A stretch of DNA of 64,000 nt from Vibrio cincinnatiensis. GTDB taxonomy: Bacteria; Pseudomonadota; Gammaproteobacteria; Enterobacterales; Vibrionaceae. Below, in pieces: positions 42,359 through 49,686 of this stretch. The notes beneath the pieces are model-generated. The model was not told the DNA's origin. It did no database searches and worked only from the letters and a program-made list of their open reading frames with translations. A program made the position numbers and the translations under genes. The stretch is taken from assembly GCF_022113815.1 (NCBI RefSeq), contig NZ_SGOM01000004.1, positions 186,001-250,000 of the forward strand, read 5' to 3'. The number at the start of each line of letters is the position of its first letter. Position 1 is the stretch's first letter.

Positions 42359-43354
42359 TTAGTACGGCTCATCATTCACATAACTTTTTAATATTTTTCT
42401 TTTTTTCTTTTTATTTTCTTTTTCTAACTCTTTTATTTCTTCATATTTATCAGCCAAGTAAATGGTCATCATCGATACGATTTTATTGACAGGTTCATCA
42501 AACTCTTTCGATAAATGCTTGAGCTTTTTATCTATTATTCCATCAACAACCAAGTTCAAGGTCTTTTTATTATCCTGTTTTATTTTTTCTCTATATTTTT
42601 TTTGCCCCCAAGCTTTTTTCATATTGATTAAGAATAGTTGTTTTTCAGCATTACTTATTTCAAGAGCATGAAATATGGCAGGAATGGTTACATTAAAGTT
42701 TCTTTCATCTCTAAATAAACTTGGTATGCGTTTACATTTATTCTCTATAGTTTCATTTTTACTATAATAGTCAATACACCATCTATCCAATCCTTTGTCT
42801 TTAGTTTGTAGCCAATTGAATGAGTTTTCTTTTTTGGATTGATTATATTTATTTAACAAGTATTTTAGATAATTTTCTTTATCTATATTTGAGCATTCAA
42901 TATTATTTAAAAAATCTATAATATCATTAGTGGCTTTTAAAATAGTATAGGTTTGTGATAATGATGAATAACTGTTGAATCTATAAATAGTGTGCATTAC
43001 TTTTTCTGATTTATTAAATATATATTTTTCATTTACGTTGAAAACATCATTGTTGGAAAGGTGGATATAACAAAATATTGAAAATACTTTATCATTTAAA
43101 AGTAGAGAAATGTAATAATTATCAATTAAAGTCATTACGAATTTATCTAGAGTATTATTTATTTCTTTGATGTCATCTTTATGTCTATTTGTAAGTGCAG
43201 ATAGAATTTTTTCGTTAATATGTTGGTCTTTAATGCTGTAACTATCAATTTCTGAGATGTAATAATGTTTGTGTAACATTGATATAATATGTTGTTTTTT
43301 ATTATTGTTATAAGATGATATCTTTTTCAAAGTGTCATTTATTTCATTATTCAT
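42359..43354 (-). CDS. AT-rich unknown protein with RHH-like C terminus
   Basis: 331 aa, not recognised. Base composition is far richer in A+T than neighbours, with many Asn, Lys, Ile and Tyr, suggesting foreign origin. The C-terminal part reads AWGQKKYREKIK, then TLNLVVDGIIDKKLKHLSKE and FDEPVNKIVSMMTIY (about residues 248-300). This is the strand-helix-helix pattern of ribbon-helix-helix DNA-binding domains, vaguely like the MatP C terminus. The end is a Lys/Glu-rich tail. The N-terminal 240 residues show no known motif. A DNA-binding role is inference. Confidence 0.6.
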   Translation of the reverse strand: MNNEINDTLKKISSYNNNKKQHIISMLHKHYYISEIDSYSIKDQHINEKILSALTNRHKDDIKEINNTLDKFVMTLIDNYYISLLLNDKVFSIFCYIHLSNNDVFNVNEKYIFNKSEKVMHTIYRFNSYSSLSQTYTILKATNDIIDFLNNIECSNIDKENYLKYLLNKYNQSKKENSFNWLQTKDKGLDRWCIDYYSKNETIENKCKRIPSLFRDERNFNVTIPAIFHALEISNAEKQLFLINMKKAWGQKKYREKIKQDNKKTLNLVVDGIIDKKLKHLSKEFDEPVNKIVSMMTIYLADKYEEIKELEKENKKKKRKILKSYVNDEPY

Positions 43355-43722
43355 TTATATTATCTACATGGTTGGTTTTATGTTTGTTTTTAGTGTTGTT
43401 TATGTCGACTTATCATAGAGTATACTGGTTTGATTTTATGTGATTCCAAGCTGGTTTTATGGGTTTTTATCAATTTTATTGGCATTAACTTAGAGTGGTA
43501 GTAGTTAATGTCTTAGTTTGTTGTCTGTACTGGTTCGAGATTTTCTATTAATAACCAGTTTCTTTGGGGGTGGGATGTCTTATTTTTTCATGAAAACACT
43601 ATATTACTTTAAAAAGTAACTAGATGTTGTAAAATTAAGTTTTGGTTATAGTTATATTGATCTTATATTTTAATTAACATCACACTCCCTTCCTATACCT
43701 AAATAACTAAGAGGTATAGATA
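43355..43722. other. AT-rich intergenic region, possible origin-like site
   Basis: No gene. Divergent promoters for the unknown gene and the YagK/YfjJ-type gene must lie here. TGGTTTTATG repeats directly at 43374 and 43452; TACTGGTT occurs at 43433 and 43528, with an inverted AACCAGT at 43552. Such iterons before a replication-like gene could be an origin, but this is weak. Confidence 0.35.
43693..43719 (+). promoter_or_regulatory. ribosome-site-masking inverted repeat before YagK/YfjJ-type gene
   Basis: CTATACCT-N11-AGGTATAG, an 8-bp perfect inverted repeat. The right arm contains the AGAGG ribosome site of the gene starting at 43723, so an mRNA hairpin would mask it. It could equally be a DNA operator. 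Confidence 0.55.
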
Positions 43723-44376
43723 ATGAAACAAACCAAACATCTTACAACGATTGCTAAATCGACTTACTTGGGAAGAGAATTGTGTAAGGGTAAACGTAAT
43801 AAAACCTTAGACATGTTTAAAGAGTACTTAGATAGAATTGATGATGTGATGGATAAAGCTATCAGTGACCATCCAAGAACAACAGTTATTCGAGTAGATC
43901 TTAAATTTCCTTGTACGATTAAGTATGAAATTGCCCAAGTCATGAAACGCTTTATTAGCTCTCTATCTGCACAAATTAATGCAGACATCAAAAAAAAACG
44001 TAAAGAAGGGAAAAGAACTCCCGATTGTAACGTTCGTTATGTGTGGGCAAGAGAAAATAACCTTTCGCTTAATGACCATTATCATGTAGCACTATTCTTT
44101 AATAAGGATGTGTATATGTATCTCGGCCGTTTTACGAATACTAATAACCTAGCTTATCGGATTAAAAGAGCATGGTGTAGTGCCCTTGATTTAGATGTTG
44201 ATGAAGGTGGGGCCTTGGTTCATTTTCCTGATAATAGTAAATATTGGTTGGATCGCCGAGCTAATAACTTTGATGATGTTTTTAACCAAGTATTTAAACG
44301 TCTCAGTTATTTCGCAAAAACCGATACCAAAAAGATCGGAGATAGACGAAGAAATTTTGGTTACTCGCTACGATAA
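43723..44376 (+). CDS. YagK/YfjJ domain (inovirus Gp2-like) protein
   Basis: 217 aa. Seen: the family pattern TTVIRVDLKFP near residue 52, VRYVWARENNLSLNDHYHVALFFNKDVYM (a His-x-His strand reminiscent of HUH replication proteins), RIKRAWCSALDL and a late SYFAKTDTKK. Such proteins occur in cryptic prophages (YfjJ in CP4-57), P4-like satellites and inovirus-like elements, and are thought to act in element replication. It supports a satellite-like origin of this island segment. Enzymatic activity is not proven by the sequence. Confidence 0.75.
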   Translation: MKQTKHLTTIAKSTYLGRELCKGKRNKTLDMFKEYLDRIDDVMDKAISDHPRTTVIRVDLKFPCTIKYEIAQVMKRFISSLSAQINADIKKKRKEGKRTPDCNVRYVWARENNLSLNDHYHVALFFNKDVYMYLGRFTNTNNLAYRIKRAWCSALDLDVDEGGALVHFPDNSKYWLDRRANNFDDVFNQVFKRLSYFAKTDTKKIGDRRRNFGYSLR

Positions 44377-44410
44377 ATAATCCTATCAAATATCCCAGTT
44401 CAAACATTCA

Positions 44411-44486
44411 GTACCTTCTTTTTTTACCTCAGGTTCTTATCTGTTGAAGAGAAGCAATAACGTGACTCATTAAGTTAAGAAGGTAC
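44411..44486 (+). promoter_or_regulatory. long-range inverted repeat masking the RNase H gene ribosome site
   Basis: GTACCTTCTT (44411-44420) is perfectly complementary to AAGAAGGTAC (44477-44486), which contains the AGAAGG ribosome site 8 bases before the start at 44492. The leader between the arms is 56 bases and also contains an ACCTCAGGT palindrome. Translational control is inference. Confidence 0.55.
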
Positions 44487-44491
44487 ATGTC

Positions 44492-44929
44492 ATGATTCAA
44501 TCACATTACACGCTTTATATTGGTGTTTCAGTCAATAAAGATAAAACTCAAGGAGCAGTCGGAGTGGCTATTTACGATGAGGAACATCAATTAGCTGATA
44601 GTTATACTGTGCTGGTGGATCGTAACGTTGATAGTACGGAGTTAGAGCTTACTGCTATTGTCGAGGCTTTACGCTACGCATTTGATGACGATGTCATTTA
44701 TAGCACTAGTGACTTTTGTGTGCGTGGTTATAACGAATGGCTAGATGATTGGAAGAGAAGAGGTTGGCGTAAGTCGGATAAGAAGCCAGTGGCCTACCGT
44801 CAGCTTTGGCAGTTAGTGGACGAAGAGCGTAGCAAAAAGTTCGTTGATGTTCGCAAACTGCGCTCGTCTCCAGAATTAGATTTAGCCTATAGATTGGCAA
44901 AAGAGGAATTAGAAGAAGAAGCTCATTAA
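44492..44929 (+). CDS. divergent RNase H-fold protein
   Basis: 145 aa resembling ribonuclease HI: DSTELELTAIVEALRY aligns with the conserved Glu helix, and EWLDDWKRRGWRKSDKKPV is the RNase HI basic protrusion region. However the first catalytic Asp (TDGS in RNase HI) is replaced in YIGVSVNKDK, and the STDS motif reads STSD, shifting the Asp by one. A late Asp in SPELDLAYRLA may match the fourth. It may therefore be catalytically weak or a binding protein. It sits in the island beside the YfjJ-type gene. Confidence 0.7.
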   Translation: MIQSHYTLYIGVSVNKDKTQGAVGVAIYDEEHQLADSYTVLVDRNVDSTELELTAIVEALRYAFDDDVIYSTSDFCVRGYNEWLDDWKRRGWRKSDKKPVAYRQLWQLVDEERSKKFVDVRKLRSSPELDLAYRLAKEELEEEAH

Positions 44930-44946
44930 CTTTAAAAATTGAAGAG

Positions 44947-44976
44947 ATAGGCTCACCGATAAGGCTGGTGGCCTAT
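44947..44976. terminator. bidirectional terminator
   Basis: ATAGGC-T-CACC paired with GGTG-GCCTAT (10 bp with one bulge), followed by TTTCT, between the convergent RNase H and 111-aa genes. Confidence 0.65.
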
Positions 44977-44988
44977 TTCTCGATGGTG

Positions 44989-45324
44989 TTACTTTTTATA
45001 GTTAATTTCCAGTTTATCAGCCAAGGGATACTTGGCAATTTCATAGTCAGGGTTCAAGGTTGCCAACTTGTGTGCAGCGATTGAGGCGGCTGAAGCCAGT
45101 CCAAAAATGGCCGCAGGACCGGATGCTAATGCGGCGACCATAGTCGCGGAACGTCCAGCGGTATACACACGACATTTCAGTCCCTGACGTTCTATAAGGT
45201 CTTCAATTTTCTTCACGGTTTGAGAGAAGTTTTTCACGTTGGTGAGCGTGAATGATTCTCGACGAGAGATGTGCTCTTTCAGAGCGGCTTCGTCAAGGTG
45301 GTGTAATACATTGCCTTTACTCAT
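44989..45324 (-). CDS. 111-aa Ala/Gly-rich protein, unknown
   Basis: Not assigned to a named family. Seen: a charged N-terminal half (HLDEAALKEHISRRESF), then GLKCRVYTAGRSATMVAALA followed by GPAAIFGLASAASIAAHKLA, an Ala/Gly-rich hydrophobic stretch that could insert in a membrane, and a charged tail. A 23-bp palindrome lies about 60 bases upstream and is shared with the YaaW-GTPase and WYL units, so co-regulation is likely. Its role is unknown. Confidence 0.75.
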   Translation of the reverse strand: MSKGNVLHHLDEAALKEHISRRESFTLTNVKNFSQTVKKIEDLIERQGLKCRVYTAGRSATMVAALASGPAAIFGLASAASIAAHKLATLNPDYEIAKYPLADKLEINYKK

Positions 45325-45385
45325 AATTTGTCCTTAGCGCTCTCGTCTGAAAGCATGATAGTGGGTTGACGTTAGAATACGAATG

Positions 45386-45408
45386 AGTGAGACATAGGTT
45401 GTCTCACT
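45386..45408. promoter_or_regulatory. shared 23-bp palindrome, copy 1
   Basis: AGTGAGACA-TAGGT-TGTCTCACT, perfect 9-bp arms, 62 bases upstream of the 111-aa gene. TATTCT on the minus strand just downstream could be a -10 box, so the palindrome would overlap the -35 area. Confidence 0.8.
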
Positions 45409-45584
45409 GAAATTGATTGATGTGCTTTTGTGATCTCGATTGGACTTTTGAGCCCAGAGCCGATTTCTCATGGATAAATCAGCAGGGATAAGAGTGGTTT
45501 TTGTAAATGGGTGTTGCTTTAAGTTGTTGTTATTTAATGATTTTGTTATGCATAAGGAACGACCTAAGCGCTTTGCTTGAATAA

Positions 45585-45601
45585 GGGGGATCGGCTCCCC
45601 C
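45585..45601 (-). terminator. terminator of the YaaW-GTPase gene
   Basis: GGGGGA-TCGGC-TCCCCC, a 6-bp all-GC-rich stem 20 bases beyond the stop codon, followed by TTATT on the minus strand. Confidence 0.65.
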
Positions 45602-45621
45602 ATCTGTTGACTGTATTGGAG

Positions 45622-47085
45622 TTACTCTCTGTGCTCGGGGCTAAATGTGGCGAAGTTTTGGGTATCTTTACCTTGGGTTTCGAGCTGTGCTTTAAGCCAG
45701 TTAAAGACTTCCAGTGTGCCAACCGGACCATCTGTATGGATACGGTCATCGGGGTCAAACGCGGTTTCTATCAATGTCACGCCTGCCAATCTTTGCTTGG
45801 CCGTTTCGCGCAATTTTTCCAAATCTCGTGGGCGCACCATATCGACCTTGTTTAAACAAACGACAATCGGTTTGTTTAAGCGGGTAAGCTTATTTAAGAT
45901 TTGTACATCAATATCAGAAACGCCTCTGGCAAGATCTATGACCATGACAAAGATATCGACGTTGTGCAGATGCTCGTGAGTCAGGCTGTTGACCGACGGG
46001 TTAATATCATTGAAGCCCGGAAAGTTGATTAAGTTAATCGCGTAATCTTCATCAAGTGGATAGAGCTCGGCTTCACTGGTCGCGCCAGCAATCGGATCAA
46101 CATTTTGTGTATCTAACCCAAATACGGCATTAAAGAAGGCATCTTTCCCAACAGAACCATCACCGACTACGCCAATACTAATTCTGTTTAGGACGATCTG
46201 CCTTAAGACTGCAATGTGAACCACTGCTGGAATGGTTTTGCGATAGGCTGGACCTGCGAGAGCGCTAGCTGCCCATACTCCACTCGCTGTCCATCCAACA
46301 GGACCTAAAAAAGATGATACAGCTCTTGCTATCATTGGACTTGCGGCAAAAGGAAGCCCTTTACCAATAATGGCTTTGCTGAGCCAGTGCGCGACGATGA
46401 TGGAATATTTATAGACGGCAAATCCGCCATACTTTTTAAGTAGTGCTTGAATGAGCAGTAGAGCGGGGCCTCCAATCGGTACTTCGGCATGTGATAACCC
46501 TAAGCTCTCTATGCAGGCTTTTTTCTCAGCGTCACTCATGTGCTCAAAAGCATCCGTGAAGAGCTTTTCTATGATTTTCTGCTCAAGTTCCTCAGTGGTG
46601 TATTCTTTCAGTGTGGATGGTGTGTCGCTGATACGCTGCATGACCTCATCCGTTTTGACGAATGTGTAAGTTTGCCATTCATCAGGATGGTCACGTTTGA
46701 ATCGTTCAAATCCCCTTTCACTGCCCATAAAGCTCGGTTTGCCTTCATCTGGAAACAAATCATCAAGTTCGATTTTTGGCTTTACACCAATTTTTTGGGC
46801 TACATCGAGCACGACTGCTCGATAACCGGCGACATCGTCGTCCGTGTCTTTTCCTAAGGCTTCTTTAAGTTTGTTCTTTGCCATTCTTGTCGTGGTGGCA
46901 AGGGTATTACTGCCTGCTTTACGTAGGTGCCAAGCAATACGCTGAGCATCTTGCCGTAAGGTATCGGGTTTAAACTTGCATTCATTCTCGCTGATTTTAA
47001 GGTATTCCAGAATAGGAAGGACTTCTTCAGGACTATAGGCTAGGGCGCGTTGGAGTACGTCGACTTCACTAAGGGATTGCGGCAT
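45622..47085 (-). CDS. YaaW (UPF0174) domain fused to a degenerate P-loop GTPase
   Basis: 487 aa in two parts. Residues 1-300 resemble the whole of E. coli YaaW: DUF3944-like start (LQRALAYSPEEVLPILEYL), AQRIAWHLRKAGSNTLA, YRAVVLDVAQKIGVK and GPAYRKTIPAVVHIAVLRQIV. Residues 300-487 form a GTPase: G1 GDGSVGKD (308-315), G3-like NFPGFND and G4 NKVD (412-415). G1 ends in Asp instead of Ser/Thr, and the G3 DxxG Asp is Asn354, so nucleotide handling may be altered. Related island GTPases (YfjP, YeeP, YkfA) lack the YaaW half. It has its own palindrome promoter and terminator. Confidence 0.85.
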   Translation of the reverse strand: MPQSLSEVDVLQRALAYSPEEVLPILEYLKISENECKFKPDTLRQDAQRIAWHLRKAGSNTLATTTRMAKNKLKEALGKDTDDDVAGYRAVVLDVAQKIGVKPKIELDDLFPDEGKPSFMGSERGFERFKRDHPDEWQTYTFVKTDEVMQRISDTPSTLKEYTTEELEQKIIEKLFTDAFEHMSDAEKKACIESLGLSHAEVPIGGPALLLIQALLKKYGGFAVYKYSIIVAHWLSKAIIGKGLPFAASPMIARAVSSFLGPVGWTASGVWAASALAGPAYRKTIPAVVHIAVLRQIVLNRISIGVVGDGSVGKDAFFNAVFGLDTQNVDPIAGATSEAELYPLDEDYAINLINFPGFNDINPSVNSLTHEHLHNVDIFVMVIDLARGVSDIDVQILNKLTRLNKPIVVCLNKVDMVRPRDLEKLRETAKQRLAGVTLIETAFDPDDRIHTDGPVGTLEVFNWLKAQLETQGKDTQNFATFSPEHRE

Positions 47086-47134
47086 AGGGATGCTCCGTTG
47101 TATTAGCTATGGGGTTGCCACCAGCTTACGGATG

Positions 47135-47157
47135 AGTGAGACATATCGTGTCTTGCT
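47135..47157. promoter_or_regulatory. shared 23-bp palindrome, copy 2
   Basis: AGTGAGACA-TATCG-TGTCTTGCT (7 of 9 arm positions paired), 50 bases upstream of the YaaW-GTPase start. It shares GGATGAGTGAGACATAT with the other copies. Confidence 0.75.
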
Positions 47158-47207
47158 TTTTCTGGGAGGAGTGTGTCGGGTGGGACTTGTGAAAGATATC
47201 ACAAAAA

Positions 47208-47229
47208 AAGGTGGGAGATGTCCCACCTT
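47208..47229 (-). terminator. rho-independent terminator of the lipoprotein gene
   Basis: AAGGTGGGA-N4-TCCCACCTT followed by a T-run on the minus strand (A-run 47203-47209 on plus), 19 bases past the stop codon. Confidence 0.9.
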
Positions 47230-47248
47230 GGTCGTTGGCAAGTGGTGA

Positions 47249-48727
47249 TTAATGACCGACTAGATTTAAACAGCTAGACATGTCCATTACAGTGAGGTTG
47301 GTTTTATCCAAACCACACGACACGATATAGGTGCCATTCGCGGCAGTGTTGGTTATTATCCATAGCCCAGTCGAGCGATGCTCGGTGTAAATCATGCTGC
47401 CATCGTTTAGATATTCCCAAGCCGTACGTATCCAACTGAGCGCGCCATATCCTTCGGTTAAATCAATCTCTGGACTGATAGTGCTGACGCCATCAAAGGC
47501 GGTCGGCGCATCAATCAGTTGATTGGTCAGTGCGTAGTTCAAACCATCGACATTGGCGTTATCTCCCGGCTCAAAATCAAACTGAGCGTAAGTGATGTAA
47601 CGACCGTATTGGTCTTTTGTCATCGCTGTAAGCGGCGTGCCTGAACGATTGGCATCGATATCGAGTGCTTCACATTCTGCCGCATCATTGACACCTCCTT
47701 GCGCGTTTATCGCAAACTCATAATAGACTTGCTCAGCCGTATTGCCTTTTTGATTGGCTCGCAGTTGCTTAGTGCAGTGATAGGTTGAACTTGGGTAGCT
47801 GTCCCATTTATCTTCATCCATCACCACAAATGTCTCACTGTCATTGTATTGACCAAGTGTGGTATTGGTTTTCAGGTAATGAGTCATGGTGACAACGGTG
47901 TCTAAATCATCGCTGACCTGATACACGGTTTCTTGCGCGTATTCAGGGTGACCGACATACTCTTTGCGATACCAAGTATCCGCCACACTGATGTCATCGG
48001 AGGCCGGATTACCTAGCCAATACTCTACATACGCAACATGAGCATCGGGGTAAAGGGTTTCAAAGGCGCGAGTTTCTTCATACGCTTTCGCCAGTCCTAC
48101 GGTGAGCGATTGAGCCAATTGATGCTGAGCGGTATTACCTTGTTTAATGAAGTCCCCATATAAGTCACTGACTGCAATGTTATAGCGGTTTGCTAAACGG
48201 TACTCTTGCTTGGCAACGCGCTGTTTGATTTTTCCTTGCAAAGATGAATTGGCGGCCAGTGCTTGGCAGCCGTCTGCCCCAAGTTCACCGAGCTCAGTTT
48301 TTATCGCATTCCAAATCACGGTGGTAAATGGCGTCGTGTTCAAAATGTCATTGCTGTAGCTTGATGAAAATTTCGGTGGAAAGGTGAGCTGGTAGGCTTC
48401 ACTGACCACACCATAGTCGGAATCGTAAGCGCCGACAGGAACATTAATAACAATTGGCGCGTAATCGGCGCAAACACCGTCTACACCTGAAAATTCAAAC
48501 TGACCATTTTGGTCGGTCAGTGCCGAAGGTTCGTTGTCGTCTAACTGACCATTAAGATTGTAGTCGACGAAGGCGGTAGCTCCTTCGACATAGCCGTCAA
48601 TAGCTACGCCAGTGAGGTCGGCTTGGCTACCTACTGCATTATTGCTGTCGCTACTGCCGCCTCCGCATGCGGTTAAGCTGGCAGTGACCAATGCTACTAG
48701 CACCGTATTCAATGTGAATGATTGCAT
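47249..48727 (-). CDS. lipoprotein with an SdrD/CNA-B-like domain, unknown
   Basis: 492 aa. Seen: signal peptide with lipobox LTAC (Cys21) then GGGSSDS, followed by GYVEGATAFVDYNLNGQLDDNE and SALTDQNGQFEFSGVDG. This is the carboxypeptidase-regulatory/SdrD-B type fold with a DxNxNGxxD calcium-loop pattern. The rest shows no recognised domain, but several Cys pairs suggest an exported location. It follows the WYL gene by 44 bases and ends in a strong terminator, so WYL and lipoprotein form one transcription unit. Why a regulator is paired with a surface lipoprotein is unknown. Confidence 0.82.
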   Translation of the reverse strand: MQSFTLNTVLVALVTASLTACGGGSSDSNNAVGSQADLTGVAIDGYVEGATAFVDYNLNGQLDDNEPSALTDQNGQFEFSGVDGVCADYAPIVINVPVGAYDSDYGVVSEAYQLTFPPKFSSSYSNDILNTTPFTTVIWNAIKTELGELGADGCQALAANSSLQGKIKQRVAKQEYRLANRYNIAVSDLYGDFIKQGNTAQHQLAQSLTVGLAKAYEETRAFETLYPDAHVAYVEYWLGNPASDDISVADTWYRKEYVGHPEYAQETVYQVSDDLDTVVTMTHYLKTNTTLGQYNDSETFVVMDEDKWDSYPSSTYHCTKQLRANQKGNTAEQVYYEFAINAQGGVNDAAECEALDIDANRSGTPLTAMTKDQYGRYITYAQFDFEPGDNANVDGLNYALTNQLIDAPTAFDGVSTISPEIDLTEGYGALSWIRTAWEYLNDGSMIYTEHRSTGLWIITNTAANGTYIVSCGLDKTNLTVMDMSSCLNLVGH

Positions 48728-48771
48728 AATGGTGTCCTTGAATGATGAAAAATAGGAGTAACTCAGCGAAC

Positions 48772-49476
48772 TTATCGCTGAGTGGGAATAACCGTATCGG
48801 AGAGTGAGAAGTCACTCGGGTACTCAAAAGTGAAGGTGGATATGTCCGCCTGAATAATGTCGGAGAAGGCGAGTACGTCACGCTCGTGTTTGTGTTCGTA
48901 CACAAGGTAGAGCATGCCTTTTTCCCAAATCAGGCCGAGTGGGGTGAGGTAGTCTGTCTGGGTGTCATCAATGAGTGTTAAGCGAACCTGACGCTTAGCA
49001 TTAATGGCTTGGCTGAGCCGCTCGAATACATCAAAGTCGTAATCGTCTTGCTTGGGTAGCGCGAGACGCACCTCAATTTTGGCAGGCTCCATCACATCGC
49101 CAATTTGCAGTGGCATAAAGGCCTCGCAAATGCCTTGCTCAAAGTGAGCTGGCAGCAGGCCTTTCACCGATGAAAAGCACAGCCCGAGCAGCATGGTTTC
49201 CCATGAAGCAGACGAGACTTTGTTGTGGTATTTACGCTTGTAGGTGTAGCTGTTACGTGCACGTTCAAACCGTTCGACTTGGAAATAGTCGGGGTAGTAC
49301 ATGATGACGTTGAGGTAGCGCTGAATGGTGCGCTTAGTACGATTGACGCCCAGCTCGGATAAGCGAACTCGCAGCTCTTCAGCCGAGATTTCTCGCAATC
49401 GCGGAATGTGTGAATAGATTTCAAAGATGAGCTTAAAGTGCTCATCGGTTGAGAGTGTGTAGTCTGAGGGTTGCAT
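48772..49476 (-). CDS. WYL domain transcriptional regulator
   Basis: 234 aa. Seen: an N-terminal winged helix (ISAEELRVRLSELGVNRTKRTIQRYL) and a C-terminal WYL-type domain (DYLTPLGLIWEKGMLYLVYE, then VLAFSDIIQADI). It is shorter than many WYL regulators and comparable to YfjR in CP4-57. WYL proteins of this kind often control phage-defence islands (CapW, BrxR) by binding palindromes. A 23-bp palindrome lies 140 bases upstream and recurs before two other island genes, so it is the likely operator of this protein. Confidence 0.88.
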   Translation of the reverse strand: MQPSDYTLSTDEHFKLIFEIYSHIPRLREISAEELRVRLSELGVNRTKRTIQRYLNVIMYYPDYFQVERFERARNSYTYKRKYHNKVSSASWETMLLGLCFSSVKGLLPAHFEQGICEAFMPLQIGDVMEPAKIEVRLALPKQDDYDFDVFERLSQAINAKRQVRLTLIDDTQTDYLTPLGLIWEKGMLYLVYEHKHERDVLAFSDIIQADISTFTFEYPSDFSLSDTVIPTQR

Positions 49477-49615
49477 GGCATCACCAACTTTCGTCTACCC
49501 AGCCACATGCACTGAGCGCAGTGCTTCAGTGAATGTCACGGATAGGGGGTAAACGAAGACTGGTGGCCACACAGTCTTAACGGGTCCTTATTGCAATGAG
49601 GCTAGGGTATGGATG

Positions 49616-49638
49616 AGCGAGACATATCCTGTCTCGCT
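49616..49638. promoter_or_regulatory. shared 23-bp palindrome, copy 3
   Basis: AGCGAGACA-TATCC-TGTCTCGCT, perfect 9-bp arms, 140 bases upstream of the WYL gene and 49 bases past the stop of the 82-aa gene. The compensating C/G change in both arms relative to copy 1 argues that pairing symmetry is maintained. Confidence 0.8.
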
Positions 49639-49686
49639 TAGAGGAGAGGTTGCATATCTGTGATTGAGTTGGCATTTTGCGGCGCA

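Noticed and set aside
42241-42489. 82-aa plus-strand frame across the interleaved repeats
   Set aside because: Mostly overlaps the 3' end of the AT-rich gene on the other strand and ends in Phe/Leu runs that mirror a Lys-rich tail.
45334-45603. 89-aa minus-strand open frame between the 111-aa gene and the YaaW-GTPase
   Set aside because: It contains the 23-bp palindrome and the GTPase terminator, has no plausible ribosome site and low-complexity sequence; treated as promoter and terminator region.
46451-46857. Plus-strand open frames antisense to the YaaW-GTPase gene
   Set aside because: Shadows of the well-supported minus-strand gene, with Ser/Cys-rich nonsense-like composition.
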